A DNA stretch of 13,673 nucleotides from an uncultured Clostridia bacterium (GTDB lineage Bacteria; Bacillota; Clostridia; TANB77; CAG-508), in assembly GCA_948663505.1 (NCBI GenBank), contig CAPNAQ010000037.1:1-13673 (forward strand). Reading direction: 5' to 3'. Below the pieces are notes generated by a model that was not told the DNA's origin, made no database searches, and saw only the letters and a list, made by a program, of their open reading frames with translations. This document shows positions 1-7,961 of the stretch, one piece after another (the first letter of the stretch is position 1; the number at the start of each line of letters is the position of its first letter). A program made the position numbers and the translations under genes.

Positions 1-12
1 ATAAAATTATAA

Positions 13-41
13 TTGACTTAATAGACAAAAAAAGATAAAAT
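13..41 (+). promoter_or_regulatory. SigmaA-type promoter of corA
   Basis: TTGACT at 13-18 and TAAAAT at 36-41 are separated by exactly 17 bases. Transcription would start near 48 and leave a leader of about 65 nt. I see no long conserved leader structure such as a magnesium riboswitch in that stretch. Confidence 0.6.
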
Positions 42-112
42 ATAAATAAAGGCATGATGAAAAGATTTAACATTTAGTATTGCTTACATATCATATAAAG
101 TAGGTGTTTATA

Positions 113-1063
113 ATGGTAAAAATATATAATACAGATTTAGAAACAAATCAACTAGAAGAAATAAAAGAATTTAAAAAGGGAAGTTGGATAAATTTAGTAA
201 ACCCATCAGAAATAGAAATAAAAAAAGTATGTGAAAGTATAAAAATACAAGAAGATTTTATAAGAGATGCATTAGACTATGAAGAAAAAGCAAGAATAGA
301 TATAGAAGAAGATGACAAAACGATTCTTTTTATAGTTGATGTTCCAATAGTAGAAAGAAATGGAGAAAATGATATATATACAACAATGCCACTAGGGATG
401 ATAGTAGTAAGAGATGATTTTTTTATAACTGTATCACTAAGAAAGAATAAAGTTATAAATGACTTTGAAAGAAGAAAGATAAAAGACTTTCAAACTTATA
501 AAAAATCTAAATTAATATTTCAAATATTATATTTGAATTCTTCTTATTATTTGTCTTACTTAAAAATGATAAATAAAGAAACTGAAATTGCTGAATATGT
601 ATTAAAAAATTCAATGAAGAACAAAGAATTATTAAAATTATTAGATTTAGAAAAGAGTCTAGTATATTTTACAACATCTTTAAAATCAAATGAAATTGTT
701 ATGGAAAAAACTTTAAGAGGAAAAATTATAAAATTATATGAAGACGATGAGGAAATACTTGAAGATGCCATAACGGAAAATAGACAAGCTATAGAGATGT
801 CAAAAATTTATAGTGATATTTTAAATGGAACAATGGATGCATATGCTTCTATTATTTCAAATAATTTGAATGGAGTTATGAAATTTTTAACTGCAATTAC
901 AATTGTTTTAGCAATTCCTACAATGGTTTCTAGTTTTTGGGGGATGAATGTTAACATACCTTTTCAAAATAGTAGATTTGGCTTTATTATTATGATTTTT
1001 ATATCTGTTATATTAACTTTATTAGTAACATTATGGTTAAAGAGAAAAGAAATGCTTGACTAA
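113..1063 (+). CDS. corA: CorA-family magnesium/divalent cation transporter
   Basis: This is a 316-aa CorA-type channel protein, the usual family length, expected to form a pentamer in the cytoplasmic membrane and import Mg2+ (or Co2+/Ni2+). The first ~250 residues are a charged, soluble alpha/beta and long-helix domain. Two hydrophobic segments follow at the C-terminus. The family-defining G-M-N motif is seen at residues 277-279, just after the first membrane helix and preceded by FW. A short basic tail (KRKE) ends the protein. An in-frame GTG lies 9 bases upstream (104), but the AGGTG ribosome binding site at 102-106 is properly spaced only for the ATG at 113, so that start is chosen. The gene has its own promoter, and no strong terminator separates it from the small gene downstream. 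The fold and family are secure. Cation specificity cannot be read from the sequence. Confidence 0.93.
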   Translation: MVKIYNTDLETNQLEEIKEFKKGSWINLVNPSEIEIKKVCESIKIQEDFIRDALDYEEKARIDIEEDDKTILFIVDVPIVERNGENDIYTTMPLGMIVVRDDFFITVSLRKNKVINDFERRKIKDFQTYKKSKLIFQILYLNSSYYLSYLKMINKETEIAEYVLKNSMKNKELLKLLDLEKSLVYFTTSLKSNEIVMEKTLRGKIIKLYEDDEEILEDAITENRQAIEMSKIYSDILNGTMDAYASIISNNLNGVMKFLTAITIVLAIPTMVSSFWGMNVNIPFQNSRFGFIIMIFISVILTLLVTLWLKRKEMLD

Positions 1064-1077
1064 AAAATATCAATTTT

Positions 1078-1107
1078 TTGCATAATTTTTAATTTTTGTC
1101 ATATATT
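1078..1107 (+). promoter_or_regulatory. Weak candidate promoter of the DUF378 gene
   Basis: TTGCAT (1078-1083) and TATATT (1102-1107) are 18 bases apart. A transcript from here would start near 1114, after the GTG at 1112, which supports the downstream ATG start. The match is modest in an AT-rich spacer, and readthrough from corA is an alternative. The A6/T6 inverted repeat just after the corA stop is too weak to call a terminator. Confidence 0.3.
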
Positions 1108-1141
1108 AATAGTGAAAATAAATATATTGGAGGAATATGTG

Positions 1142-1330
1142 ATGAAAATTGTGGACAAGATTGCTTTGGTATTGATTATTATTGGAGCTATTAACTGGGG
1201 TCTTATAGGTTTCTTTAAATTTAATTTAGTTGAGACTATTTTTGGTAGTATGACTATTATCACAAGAATTATTTATGCTTTAGTTGGTATTTCAGGTCTT
1301 TGGGGCATTAAATTATTATTTGATGACTAG
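1142..1330 (+). CDS. DUF378 (YuzA-like) small membrane protein
   Basis: This is a 62-aa, very hydrophobic protein with two predicted transmembrane segments (about residues 5-24 and 38-58) around a short loop. The segment NWGLIGFFKFNLVE and the later ISGLWG are typical of the DUF378 family, found widely in Firmicutes and of unknown function. The ATG at 1142 is preceded by a strong GGAGGA at 1129-1134. An in-frame GTG at 1112 would add ten residues that overlap that ribosome binding site, so it is rejected as the start. The gene follows corA on the same strand and is closed by a terminator at 1338-1367. It may be transcribed with corA or from its own weak promoter. A role in membrane or ion physiology next to corA would be guesswork. 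Confidence 0.85.
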   Translation: MKIVDKIALVLIIIGAINWGLIGFFKFNLVETIFGSMTIITRIIYALVGISGLWGIKLLFDD

Positions 1331-1337
1331 TTTTATT

Positions 1338-1367
1338 CCCACCTATTTAATTAGGGGGGCTTTTTTT
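1338..1367 (+). terminator. Rho-independent terminator after the DUF378 gene
   Basis: CCCACCTA pairs with TAGGGGGG (one mismatch) around an ATTTAA-type loop and is followed by seven T residues. It is the only G+C-rich stem in the area and ends the corA/DUF378 unit. Confidence 0.8.
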
Positions 1368-1450
1368 GTTCTTTTTATAACTTTAATTTTGTTTTTTTGC
1401 AGAACTTATTATTTAGAAAATAAAAAACTGAAACTTAAATTGTATAATAC

Positions 1451-1479
1451 TTGAAAGATAATAAAAAATAATATATAAT
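1451..1479 (+). promoter_or_regulatory. Promoter of the ABC-F gene
   Basis: TTGAAA (1451-1456), a 17-base spacer and a perfect TATAAT (1474-1479). The start would be near 1486, giving a leader of about 69 nt. Many ABC-F resistance genes have attenuator leaders, but I see no terminator/antiterminator pair or leader peptide here. Confidence 0.65.
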
Positions 1480-1554
1480 AGCAAAAACAAAAAACTTTAA
1501 GAGATTTTTAGATAATGATGAATGTATAGAATCAAAAAGAAGGGAAAGGTAAAA

Positions 1555-3138
1555 ATGTTAAGTGCAAATGGAGTAACTGTAAGATTTGGAAAAAGAGTGT
1601 TATTTGAAGATGTAAATATAAAATTTGGAAAAGGAAACTGTTATGGAATTATAGGAGCAAACGGAGCAGGAAAATCAACATTTTTAAAAGTATTATCAGG
1701 AGAAATAGAACCAAGCAAAGGAGATGTAAGCATAGAAAAAGGAGAGAGGCTATCAATATTAAAACAAGATCACTTTGCATATGAAGAAAACACAGTAATA
1801 GATACAGTAATGATGGGAAACAAAGAACTATATGATATAATGAAACAGAAAGATGAAATATATGCAAAACCTGACTTTTCAGAAGAAGATGGAATGAAAG
1901 CTGCAAAATTAGAAGAAAGATTTGCAGAATTAGATGGATGGAATGCTGAGTCAGATGCGGCAATGTTATTAAATGATTTAGGAATTATACCTGAAAATCA
2001 TTATAAATATATGAAAGAAATAGAAGCAAGGGAAAAAGTAAAAATATTATTAGCACAAGCATTGTTTGGAAATCCAGATGTATTATTACTAGATGAACCA
2101 ACAAATGACTTAGATTTAAAAAGTATAAACTGGCTACAAGAATTTTTAATAAACTTTGAAAATACTGTAATAGTAGTATCACATGATAGATATTTTTTAA
2201 ATAAAGTATGTACACATATTGCAGATGTTGATTTTGGAAAAATAAAAGTATATCCAGGAAATTATGATTTTTGGTATGAATCAAGTCAATTAGCACTAAA
2301 ACAAATGAAAGAACAAAATAAGAAGAAAGAGGAAAAAATTAAAGAACTTCAAGACTTTATAGCAAGATTTAGTGCAAATGCTTCAAAATCGAAACAAGCT
2401 ACATCAAGAAAGAAAACATTAGAGAAAATAGAATTAGATGAAATAAAACCATCAAATAGAAAGTATCCATATGTAGATTTTAAGCCTGATAGAGAAGCAG
2501 GAAAAGAAATATTGCAAGTAAAAAATATTTCAAAGACATATGAAGGTGTAAAAGTATTAGATAATGTAACATTTACAGTAAAGCAAGATGACAAGATTGC
2601 ATTTTTAGCGGATAATGAAATTGCAAAAACAGTATTATTCCAAATAATAGCAGGAGAATTAGAACCAGATAATGGAGAATTAATATGGGGAACGACTATC
2701 TCAAAAGCTTACTTCCCTAAGGACAATAATTATTTATTTGAATCAAATGAGAGTATAACAGAATGGCTTAGACAATATTCAAAAGATCCTGATGAAACAT
2801 ATGTAAGAGGATTTTTAGGAAGAATGTTGTTTTCAGGAGATGAAGCTTTAAAAGAAGTTAATGTATTATCAGGTGGAGAAAAAGTAAGATGTGTTCTTTC
2901 AAAAATGATGCTTTCAGGAGCAAATTTCTTAATTTTTGATGAACCAACTAACCATTTAGATATGGAAAGTATAACATCTGTAAATAATGGTATGACAAAT
3001 TTTAAAGGTAATATCTTATTTACTTCTCATGATCATCAATTAACTCAAACTGTTGCTAATAGAGTTATTGATATTAAAGAAAATGGAAGTATAATTGACA
3101 GAGAAGTTACATATAATGAATATTTGGGAATTGAATAA
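1555..3138 (+). CDS. ykpA: ABC-F family ATPase, YkpA/YbiT type
   Basis: This is a 527-aa soluble protein with two ABC ATPase domains in one chain and no membrane domain, as in the ABC-F family of ribosome-associated translation factors. NBD1 has an intact Walker A (GANGAGKST, 34-42), Walker B with DEPTN (180-184) and a SHD switch. A charged helical linker follows (about 240-310) containing ARFSANASKSKQATSRKK, which is characteristic of YkpA/YbiT. NBD2 has LSGGE (438-442), DEPTNHLD (462-469) and SHD. Two motifs are degenerate: the NBD1 signature reads EIEARE at 155-160, and the NBD2 Walker A reads ADNEIAKTV at 352-360, having lost its glycines but kept K-T. The ATG at 1555 is preceded by AAGGGAAAGG. 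An in-frame ATG at 1522 has no comparable site and is rejected. From family knowledge it should bind the ribosomal E site and gate elongation. A drug-resistance role is not supported, because the subfamily is not mainly a resistance group. Confidence 0.92.
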   Translation: MLSANGVTVRFGKRVLFEDVNIKFGKGNCYGIIGANGAGKSTFLKVLSGEIEPSKGDVSIEKGERLSILKQDHFAYEENTVIDTVMMGNKELYDIMKQKDEIYAKPDFSEEDGMKAAKLEERFAELDGWNAESDAAMLLNDLGIIPENHYKYMKEIEAREKVKILLAQALFGNPDVLLLDEPTNDLDLKSINWLQEFLINFENTVIVVSHDRYFLNKVCTHIADVDFGKIKVYPGNYDFWYESSQLALKQMKEQNKKKEEKIKELQDFIARFSANASKSKQATSRKKTLEKIELDEIKPSNRKYPYVDFKPDREAGKEILQVKNISKTYEGVKVLDNVTFTVKQDDKIAFLADNEIAKTVLFQIIAGELEPDNGELIWGTTISKAYFPKDNNYLFESNESITEWLRQYSKDPDETYVRGFLGRMLFSGDEALKEVNVLSGGEKVRCVLSKMMLSGANFLIFDEPTNHLDMESITSVNNGMTNFKGNILFTSHDHQLTQTVANRVIDIKENGSIIDREVTYNEYLGIE

Positions 3139-3190
3139 TGTAAAAAAATAGATATATTTCATAAATGAGTATATCTATTTTTTTTACATT
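3137..3190 (+). terminator. Terminator hairpin after the ABC-F gene
   Basis: A 20-bp A/T-rich stem (3137-3156 with 3170-3190, one bulged base) overlaps the stop codon. Its descending arm contains a run of eight T residues. It is nearly symmetric, so it could also stop transcription from the other side. Confidence 0.7.
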
Positions 3191-3288
3191 ATAGAAAAGT
3201 TATATTGATACATTAGTATTAATTATATATTTTAAAATTATTCTAAAAATTCATATTATTTTAATCATGCCTCTTTTGTTTTATAATC

Positions 3289-3323
3289 CAAAAAGGGACG
3301 ACCCTATTGTCCTATTGTCACAC
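3289..3323. repeat. Half copy of a palindromic repeat, inverted relative to 7852-7894
   Basis: Sixteen bases (3289-3304, CAAAAAGGGACGACCC) match exactly the minus strand of 7868-7883, and TTGTCACAC at 3315-3323 matches the minus strand of 7857-7865. Between the two blocks this copy carries an extra 8 bases, a tandem duplication of CCTATTGT. The opposite arm (GTGTGACAA) expected to the left is not recognisable, so the copy cannot form the full hairpin. The rest of the 343-base gap between the ABC-F and dockerin genes holds only the ABC-F terminator and the dockerin promoter. Confidence 0.7.
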
Positions 3324-3420
3324 ATTTGTAATAGAAATTTAATAAAAAAACAAAAAAATGTAGAAAAATAGCTTCCGTAAAGAGATTTAAAATAAGGGAA
3401 TAAAGTACAGAAATGTTATA

Positions 3421-3449
3421 TTGATTTTTACAAAAATAAAGATTATGAT
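3421..3449 (+). promoter_or_regulatory. Promoter of the dockerin-protein gene
   Basis: TTGATT (3421-3426), a 17-base spacer and TATGAT (3444-3449). The start would be near 3456, only about 26 nt before the ATG. The 13 bases ATATTGATTTTTA at 3418-3430 recur exactly over the -35 of the cohesin promoter (9436-9448). Confidence 0.6.
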
Positions 3450-3481
3450 TAGCTAAAATAATCTTTAAAGGAGAAAAAGGG

Positions 3482-6400
3482 ATGAAAAGCAATATAGGTA
3501 TTAATAGGAAAAATAAAATAATAACTGCAAGTATTATAGTTGGAACAGTAGTAATAACAACATTAGCAATAAATGTATATTTAAGACATAATGTTAACTC
3601 AAAGTTAAATGATAAACTTGCTATTAAAGATGTTTCAAATACAACTTTAAGTCATACAGAAGATGCAGATAATTCTTTTATGGTAGATGAAGTCATGGAG
3701 CCAGTTGAGATTCAAAAAGTAAATATACAAACAGATAATACAAATAAGAGTTGGGCAAGAAATGGTAGTAATGTAAAAGTATATATGAAATTTTCAGATG
3801 AACTTACAGTTAGACCTACTGTAAAAATTGCTGGTCAAAATGCAGTTGTTATTGATAGTGATCTATCAGAATATGATTATATAGCACAATATCATATAGC
3901 AGACAGTGAAAAATTATTATCAGAGGGTAATATTGGATTTGAGGTTAGTAATTACTCAGGAAATAATGGAATAGTTGGTGAAACAGTAAATACCACAACT
4001 GATGGAAGTACAGTTACATATGATAGAACAAAGCCTATAATTGCAAATGTAAATTACAATGAAGAAGCAGGAGTTGCTAAAAATGAAGAGTGGAGAAGAA
4101 AACAAAAAGCAACAATTACAGCAACAGATAATTTAACAACAAATAGTTCAGAAATTAAGTTTGAATATGAATGGGTTAAAGAAGGCGAGTATAGTACTAA
4201 TTTAACTTTAGGAATAAATGGAGAAGAAATATCAAAAAGTGGTGGAACTGGAAAATATAGTGTTTATTGTAAAGTCACAGATTTAGCAGGAAATGAAGTT
4301 CATATGATTACAGATCCATTTTATTTAGATAATTCTATAACAAAATGTGGAGGGGTAAAAGTTACATATAATACAGAAAATGGAAAAGAATATAAGTTTA
4401 TAGAGCTTACAGATGATATGGGAAATAAATATTATGAAGGTGGATATATTACAGGAAATAACCTTTACATTATGAAACAAGATGGAGAAGATAATGAGAG
4501 TGGACATAAGGAAACAATTTATGAAATATATAGACTTAATAATTATGGAACAAGTGAGGAAACTGAAATAGTTGTAGGTTATGGAACTGTACAAGATACA
4601 CAAATTTTAAATGATGGAGATTATAAAATTGTAGTTACAACAAAAGATAATGCGTTAACAAAAGATTCAGTACAATTACCAAATATTGAAACAAAAACAT
4701 ATATATTGCATAAAGGAAGACCTAATATTGAATTCTCACCAAATGGTGTACAAGAACATACAGTAAATGTATCAACAAGAGCAAAAATAAAAGATACTGT
4801 AAATTCATACAAGTCAGCTTCATATGCTTGGGCTAAAGAAGGAGAAGAGCCAACTACATATAAAAATTTATCTATACAAAGTTTAATGAATGGAACAACA
4901 ATAGATTTTGACTCAGATATAAAAGATAATGCAAAATACAATTTGTATATTAAGACAATAGATACAAATGAGAATACCAATATAACAAAAAGTGAATCAT
5001 TTTATGTTGCAAATAAAGTTGAAAATCCTGGAACTATAGGATTTAAATTAAATGATGAGAGTGGTAAAGAATATCTAGAAAAAACATATACAAATAAAAA
5101 TGTTTTTGTATATATAAAAGATCAGGGAAAAGATGATTTTGGAGGAATTATTCAGAATACATATTCTATACAAAAAGATTCAAAAACAATAGTAGGAGAT
5201 AATACAACAGAAAGTACTGTATTAAAAGATTCTGGTAAATATACAATTTCTCTAAAAACAACTAATAGTATAGGAGCTATAAAATATCAAAATTATGAAG
5301 TTTGGATAGATAAAGATAAACCTGTGGTAAGTTTTACAGGTGTCGGAGAAATAACAGAAAGTATTACAGTTGAAATTGAAGATGATGGAATATGTAAAAG
5401 TGAAATAAATATAGATACTTTGAAGTATTATTGGACAAGAAGTGATAAAACACCATCATTACAAGATTTTGAAGGTACAACAGAAAATGGATTAAGAGGA
5501 AAAATAGGAGATACAAATTCTTCTATTAGAATTCCTTCAAATGTTTCAGGAAAATGGCATTTATGGGTATATGCAGAAGATAATGTTGGAAATTCAACAT
5601 TAGAGACAGTAGAAATGAACTTTAACATAGATAATGAACCACCAATTGCAGGAATGCTAAAATTAACTTATCAAGATGAAAGTGGAGAATGGAAAGAGTA
5701 TACAACAGTTGCAAAAAAAGATGAAAATGGAAAAATTGTTAATGAAGGTATATTTACAAAACATGCAATTAGGATTGATTTAATAAATGGATATGATGCA
5801 GATAGTGGTATAAAGTCTAATACATATAGTATAACTAGAAGAAATGATAATAAATCTTTAGCTACAAATGAAACTGATTGGTGTACAATTATTGCAAGTG
5901 GAATTTACGATGTAAAAATCGAAACTACAGATAATAGAAATAATAAATCTTCAAGAGAATATATTTTAAAAATTGACAAAAATGCACCAAATATAACATT
6001 TAATCCAAATAGGAATAATACTTATGCAAAAAGACATGATATGACAGTTTCAGTAACTGAACCTGAAACTGAGGCAGGGGTAAAGGAATCAAATACAAAA
6101 TATGTATGGATTGGTTGTAATCCTGAGATAACAGAAATTTCTAATAGAGAGCAGTTATTGCAAAAGTTAAGAGAAATACAACAAAATATTGGAGAGGCTT
6201 CAGAAGGTGACTATATTCGTGAATTAAATAAAAATGGAATAGACTATATTGAAACATCAATAGACTCAGAAAGTAAAATTTCAACACCATCTGAAAAATC
6301 GGGAGCATATTATTTATATGTAAAAGCAGAGGATAATTTAGGAAATAAAATAACAAAGATGTCTGATAGCTTTAATATAGATAATATAATTCCAACAACT

Positions 6401-7852
6401 CCAAATATTAGAGCAACAAAGTCACAAATGATTGGAACTTCTTTACAAGATGTTAATTATTATGGAGAAAAAACAAACCAAGATATAACTGTAATTGCTG
6501 AAAATAGTACTTCATTAAGTGGAGTAGATAAATATGAATATACATATATTACAGAAGGTGGAGAATGGACTGATTGGAAAGATGGAACTCAAATATCAAC
6601 TAAAAATGGGAATAAAATAGGAGTAGCAAAAATAACAGAACATGGAATAACAGTTGTTAAATTTAGAAGTATTTCTGAATTAGAAGATGGAACTTTAGTA
6701 AGTCAAGAGACAGAAGAATTTACAGTTGTTATAGATAAAAAAGGTCCAAAAGTAACATTTGCAAATTGTGATGATGGAGGAAATGGACAAACACAAGGAA
6801 TACAAAACATAAAAGTTAGAGTAACAATAACAGATGAAAATGGAATAAATGAAAATACATTAAAATATAAATGGGCAAAATTTGACACAATAGAAGATTA
6901 CAATGAACTATCAAACAAAAAACAAGATGAATTAGAATATTTAGTAGAAGAAGGAACAATATTTAAAAGTGGAGAAGAAATTCCTAGTCCAGTGTCTACA
7001 AGTGGAATTTATGCAATAATAATAAGTGCAGAAGATAGTTTTGGAAATAAAACCATTACATATAGTAATTATTATTTACTAATAACAGATAAAACAGCGC
7101 CAAAGATAACATTTGCAAATTATGATAATGGTCAAAATGGATGCGAACAAAGTGTAGAAAGTATAAAGGTAAGAATAACAGCAACAGATGAAAGTGGAAT
7201 AAATGAAAATACATTAAGATATAGTTGGGTAAAATTTGATACAGTAGAAAAATATAAAGAATTATCAAATAAAAATCAACAAGAATTATCAGAAATAATG
7301 GGAGAAGGAATGATATTTAAAAATGGAGAAGAGATCCCAAGTCCAGGTTCAGCAAGTGGTATATATGCAATATTAACAAGTGCAGAAGATATTTACAAAA
7401 ATAAAGTTATTTCTTATAGTAATTATTATGTTTTAAATTTAGAAAATGATCATAAGGTAGATTATCAAATTTCAAATGAATTTATAACTAAAGTATTGCC
7501 TGAGACAACAAGTAAGGACTTTTTGACTAATATTAAAAAGGTAATTACTGGAACAAAATATGAAATTTTTGATAGTAAAGGTAATAAAATAGCCAATGAA
7601 GCTAATGTTACTACAGATTCAGTTCTAAAAATTGATAATAATAAACAGTATAAAATTGTAGTAATTGGAGATGTAAATGGTGATGGTAAAATGAATGGTT
7701 TAGACTTGGCAAGAGTTAGATTATATTTAGTCGGTAAATTATCATTAAATAATACTTTTGAAAAGGCTATTGATATTAATAATGATTCAAGACAGAATGG
7801 TATAGATTTATCTAAAATGAGATTAATTTTAGTGGGTCTTTCTAAATTTTAA
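3482..7852 (+). CDS. Large secreted/anchored Ig-like repeat protein with C-terminal type I dockerin
   Basis: This 1456-aa protein has a basic N-terminus and one hydrophobic segment (about residues 13-31), either a signal peptide or an uncleaved signal anchor. An Ig-like module covers about 70-180. A chain of beta-sandwich modules follows, each opening with a D-x-x-x-P-like joint (P185, then N284, P414, P516, P614, P720, P836, P971, P1089, P1207). Many end in an AEDNxGN-like strand, as in bacterial Ig-like repeats. Two module kinds alternate, and the last two are a close tandem duplicate. A linker domain (about 1323-1395) leads to a dockerin at 1396-1452 with two calcium loops: D1397/N1399/D1401/D1408 and D1431/N1433/D1435/D1442. 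No hydrolase, protease or carbohydrate-binding module is visible, so it is probably an adhesin or surface filament held by a cohesin. The ATG is preceded by AAAGGAG (3467-3473). It is monocistronic, between its own promoter and a terminator, and faces the CapA gene. Confidence 0.85.
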   Translation: MKSNIGINRKNKIITASIIVGTVVITTLAINVYLRHNVNSKLNDKLAIKDVSNTTLSHTEDADNSFMVDEVMEPVEIQKVNIQTDNTNKSWARNGSNVKVYMKFSDELTVRPTVKIAGQNAVVIDSDLSEYDYIAQYHIADSEKLLSEGNIGFEVSNYSGNNGIVGETVNTTTDGSTVTYDRTKPIIANVNYNEEAGVAKNEEWRRKQKATITATDNLTTNSSEIKFEYEWVKEGEYSTNLTLGINGEEISKSGGTGKYSVYCKVTDLAGNEVHMITDPFYLDNSITKCGGVKVTYNTENGKEYKFIELTDDMGNKYYEGGYITGNNLYIMKQDGEDNESGHKETIYEIYRLNNYGTSEETEIVVGYGTVQDTQILNDGDYKIVVTTKDNALTKDSVQLPNIETKTYILHKGRPNIEFSPNGVQEHTVNVSTRAKIKDTVNSYKSASYAWAKEGEEPTTYKNLSIQSLMNGTTIDFDSDIKDNAKYNLYIKTIDTNENTNITKSESFYVANKVENPGTIGFKLNDESGKEYLEKTYTNKNVFVYIKDQGKDDFGGIIQNTYSIQKDSKTIVGDNTTESTVLKDSGKYTISLKTTNSIGAIKYQNYEVWIDKDKPVVSFTGVGEITESITVEIEDDGICKSEINIDTLKYYWTRSDKTPSLQDFEGTTENGLRGKIGDTNSSIRIPSNVSGKWHLWVYAEDNVGNSTLETVEMNFNIDNEPPIAGMLKLTYQDESGEWKEYTTVAKKDENGKIVNEGIFTKHAIRIDLINGYDADSGIKSNTYSITRRNDNKSLATNETDWCTIIASGIYDVKIETTDNRNNKSSREYILKIDKNAPNITFNPNRNNTYAKRHDMTVSVTEPETEAGVKESNTKYVWIGCNPEITEISNREQLLQKLREIQQNIGEASEGDYIRELNKNGIDYIETSIDSESKISTPSEKSGAYYLYVKAEDNLGNKITKMSDSFNIDNIIPTTPNIRATKSQMIGTSLQDVNYYGEKTNQDITVIAENSTSLSGVDKYEYTYITEGGEWTDWKDGTQISTKNGNKIGVAKITEHGITVVKFRSISELEDGTLVSQETEEFTVVIDKKGPKVTFANCDDGGNGQTQGIQNIKVRVTITDENGINENTLKYKWAKFDTIEDYNELSNKKQDELEYLVEEGTIFKSGEEIPSPVSTSGIYAIIISAEDSFGNKTITYSNYYLLITDKTAPKITFANYDNGQNGCEQSVESIKVRITATDESGINENTLRYSWVKFDTVEKYKELSNKNQQELSEIMGEGMIFKNGEEIPSPGSASGIYAILTSAEDIYKNKVISYSNYYVLNLENDHKVDYQISNEFITKVLPETTSKDFLTNIKKVITGTKYEIFDSKGNKIANEANVTTDSVLKIDNNKQYKIVVIGDVNGDGKMNGLDLARVRLYLVGKLSLNNTFEKAIDINNDSRQNGIDLSKMRLILVGLSKF
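6746..7447 (+). repeat. Tandem pair of ~118-residue modules inside the dockerin protein
   Basis: Residues 1089-1206 and 1207-1322 align along their length with a fixed offset of 118. Shared landmarks are P-K-[VI]-T-F-A-N, the string GINENTL, [AV]KFDT, ELSNK, GEEIPSP, SGIYAI and YSNYY. Other modules of the protein share only the general pattern, so this is the most recent duplication in the array. Confidence 0.85.
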
Positions 7853-7894
7853 AAAAGTGTGACAAAGGGGTCGTCCCTTTTTGTCACACTTTTT
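7852..7894. terminator. Bidirectional terminator hairpin formed by a palindromic repeat element
   Basis: AAAAA-GTGTGACAAA (7852-7866) pairs perfectly with TTTGTCACAC-TTTTT (7880-7894). The inner GGGG/CCC closes over a TCGT-like loop, with two unpaired T. A-tracts and T-tracts on both sides make it suited to end both the dockerin gene, whose stop codon overlaps it, and the convergent CapA gene. Its GTGTGACA...GGGTCGTCCC design resembles dispersed palindromic repeats of Firmicutes genomes that I associate with REP-type transposases. That assignment is from memory. Confidence 0.8.
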
Positions 7895-7961
7895 AGATTT
7901 ACTAAAAGCGTTACTATTTATAATTTACTATAAATTAAAATTTACAGTTTTAAAAAATATA

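Noticed and set aside
1..112. Magnesium riboswitch ahead of corA
   Set aside because: The leader after the promoter is about 65 nt of A/T-rich sequence without conserved helices, too short for an M-box.
1486..1554. Antibiotic-responsive attenuator leader for the ABC-F gene
   Set aside because: There is no terminator-like hairpin or clear leader peptide in the short leader, and the protein resembles YkpA/YbiT, not a resistance ABC-F.
3289..7894. Insertion sequence or transposon carrying the dockerin gene
   Set aside because: The flanking repeats are short, one is broken, there is no transposase gene, and I see no target-site duplication. Kept only as a finding about repeats.
7895..7961. ACTATAAAT-type direct repeats downstream of the CapA stop
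   Set aside because: Short A/T-only strings recur by chance at this base composition, and no regular array is formed.
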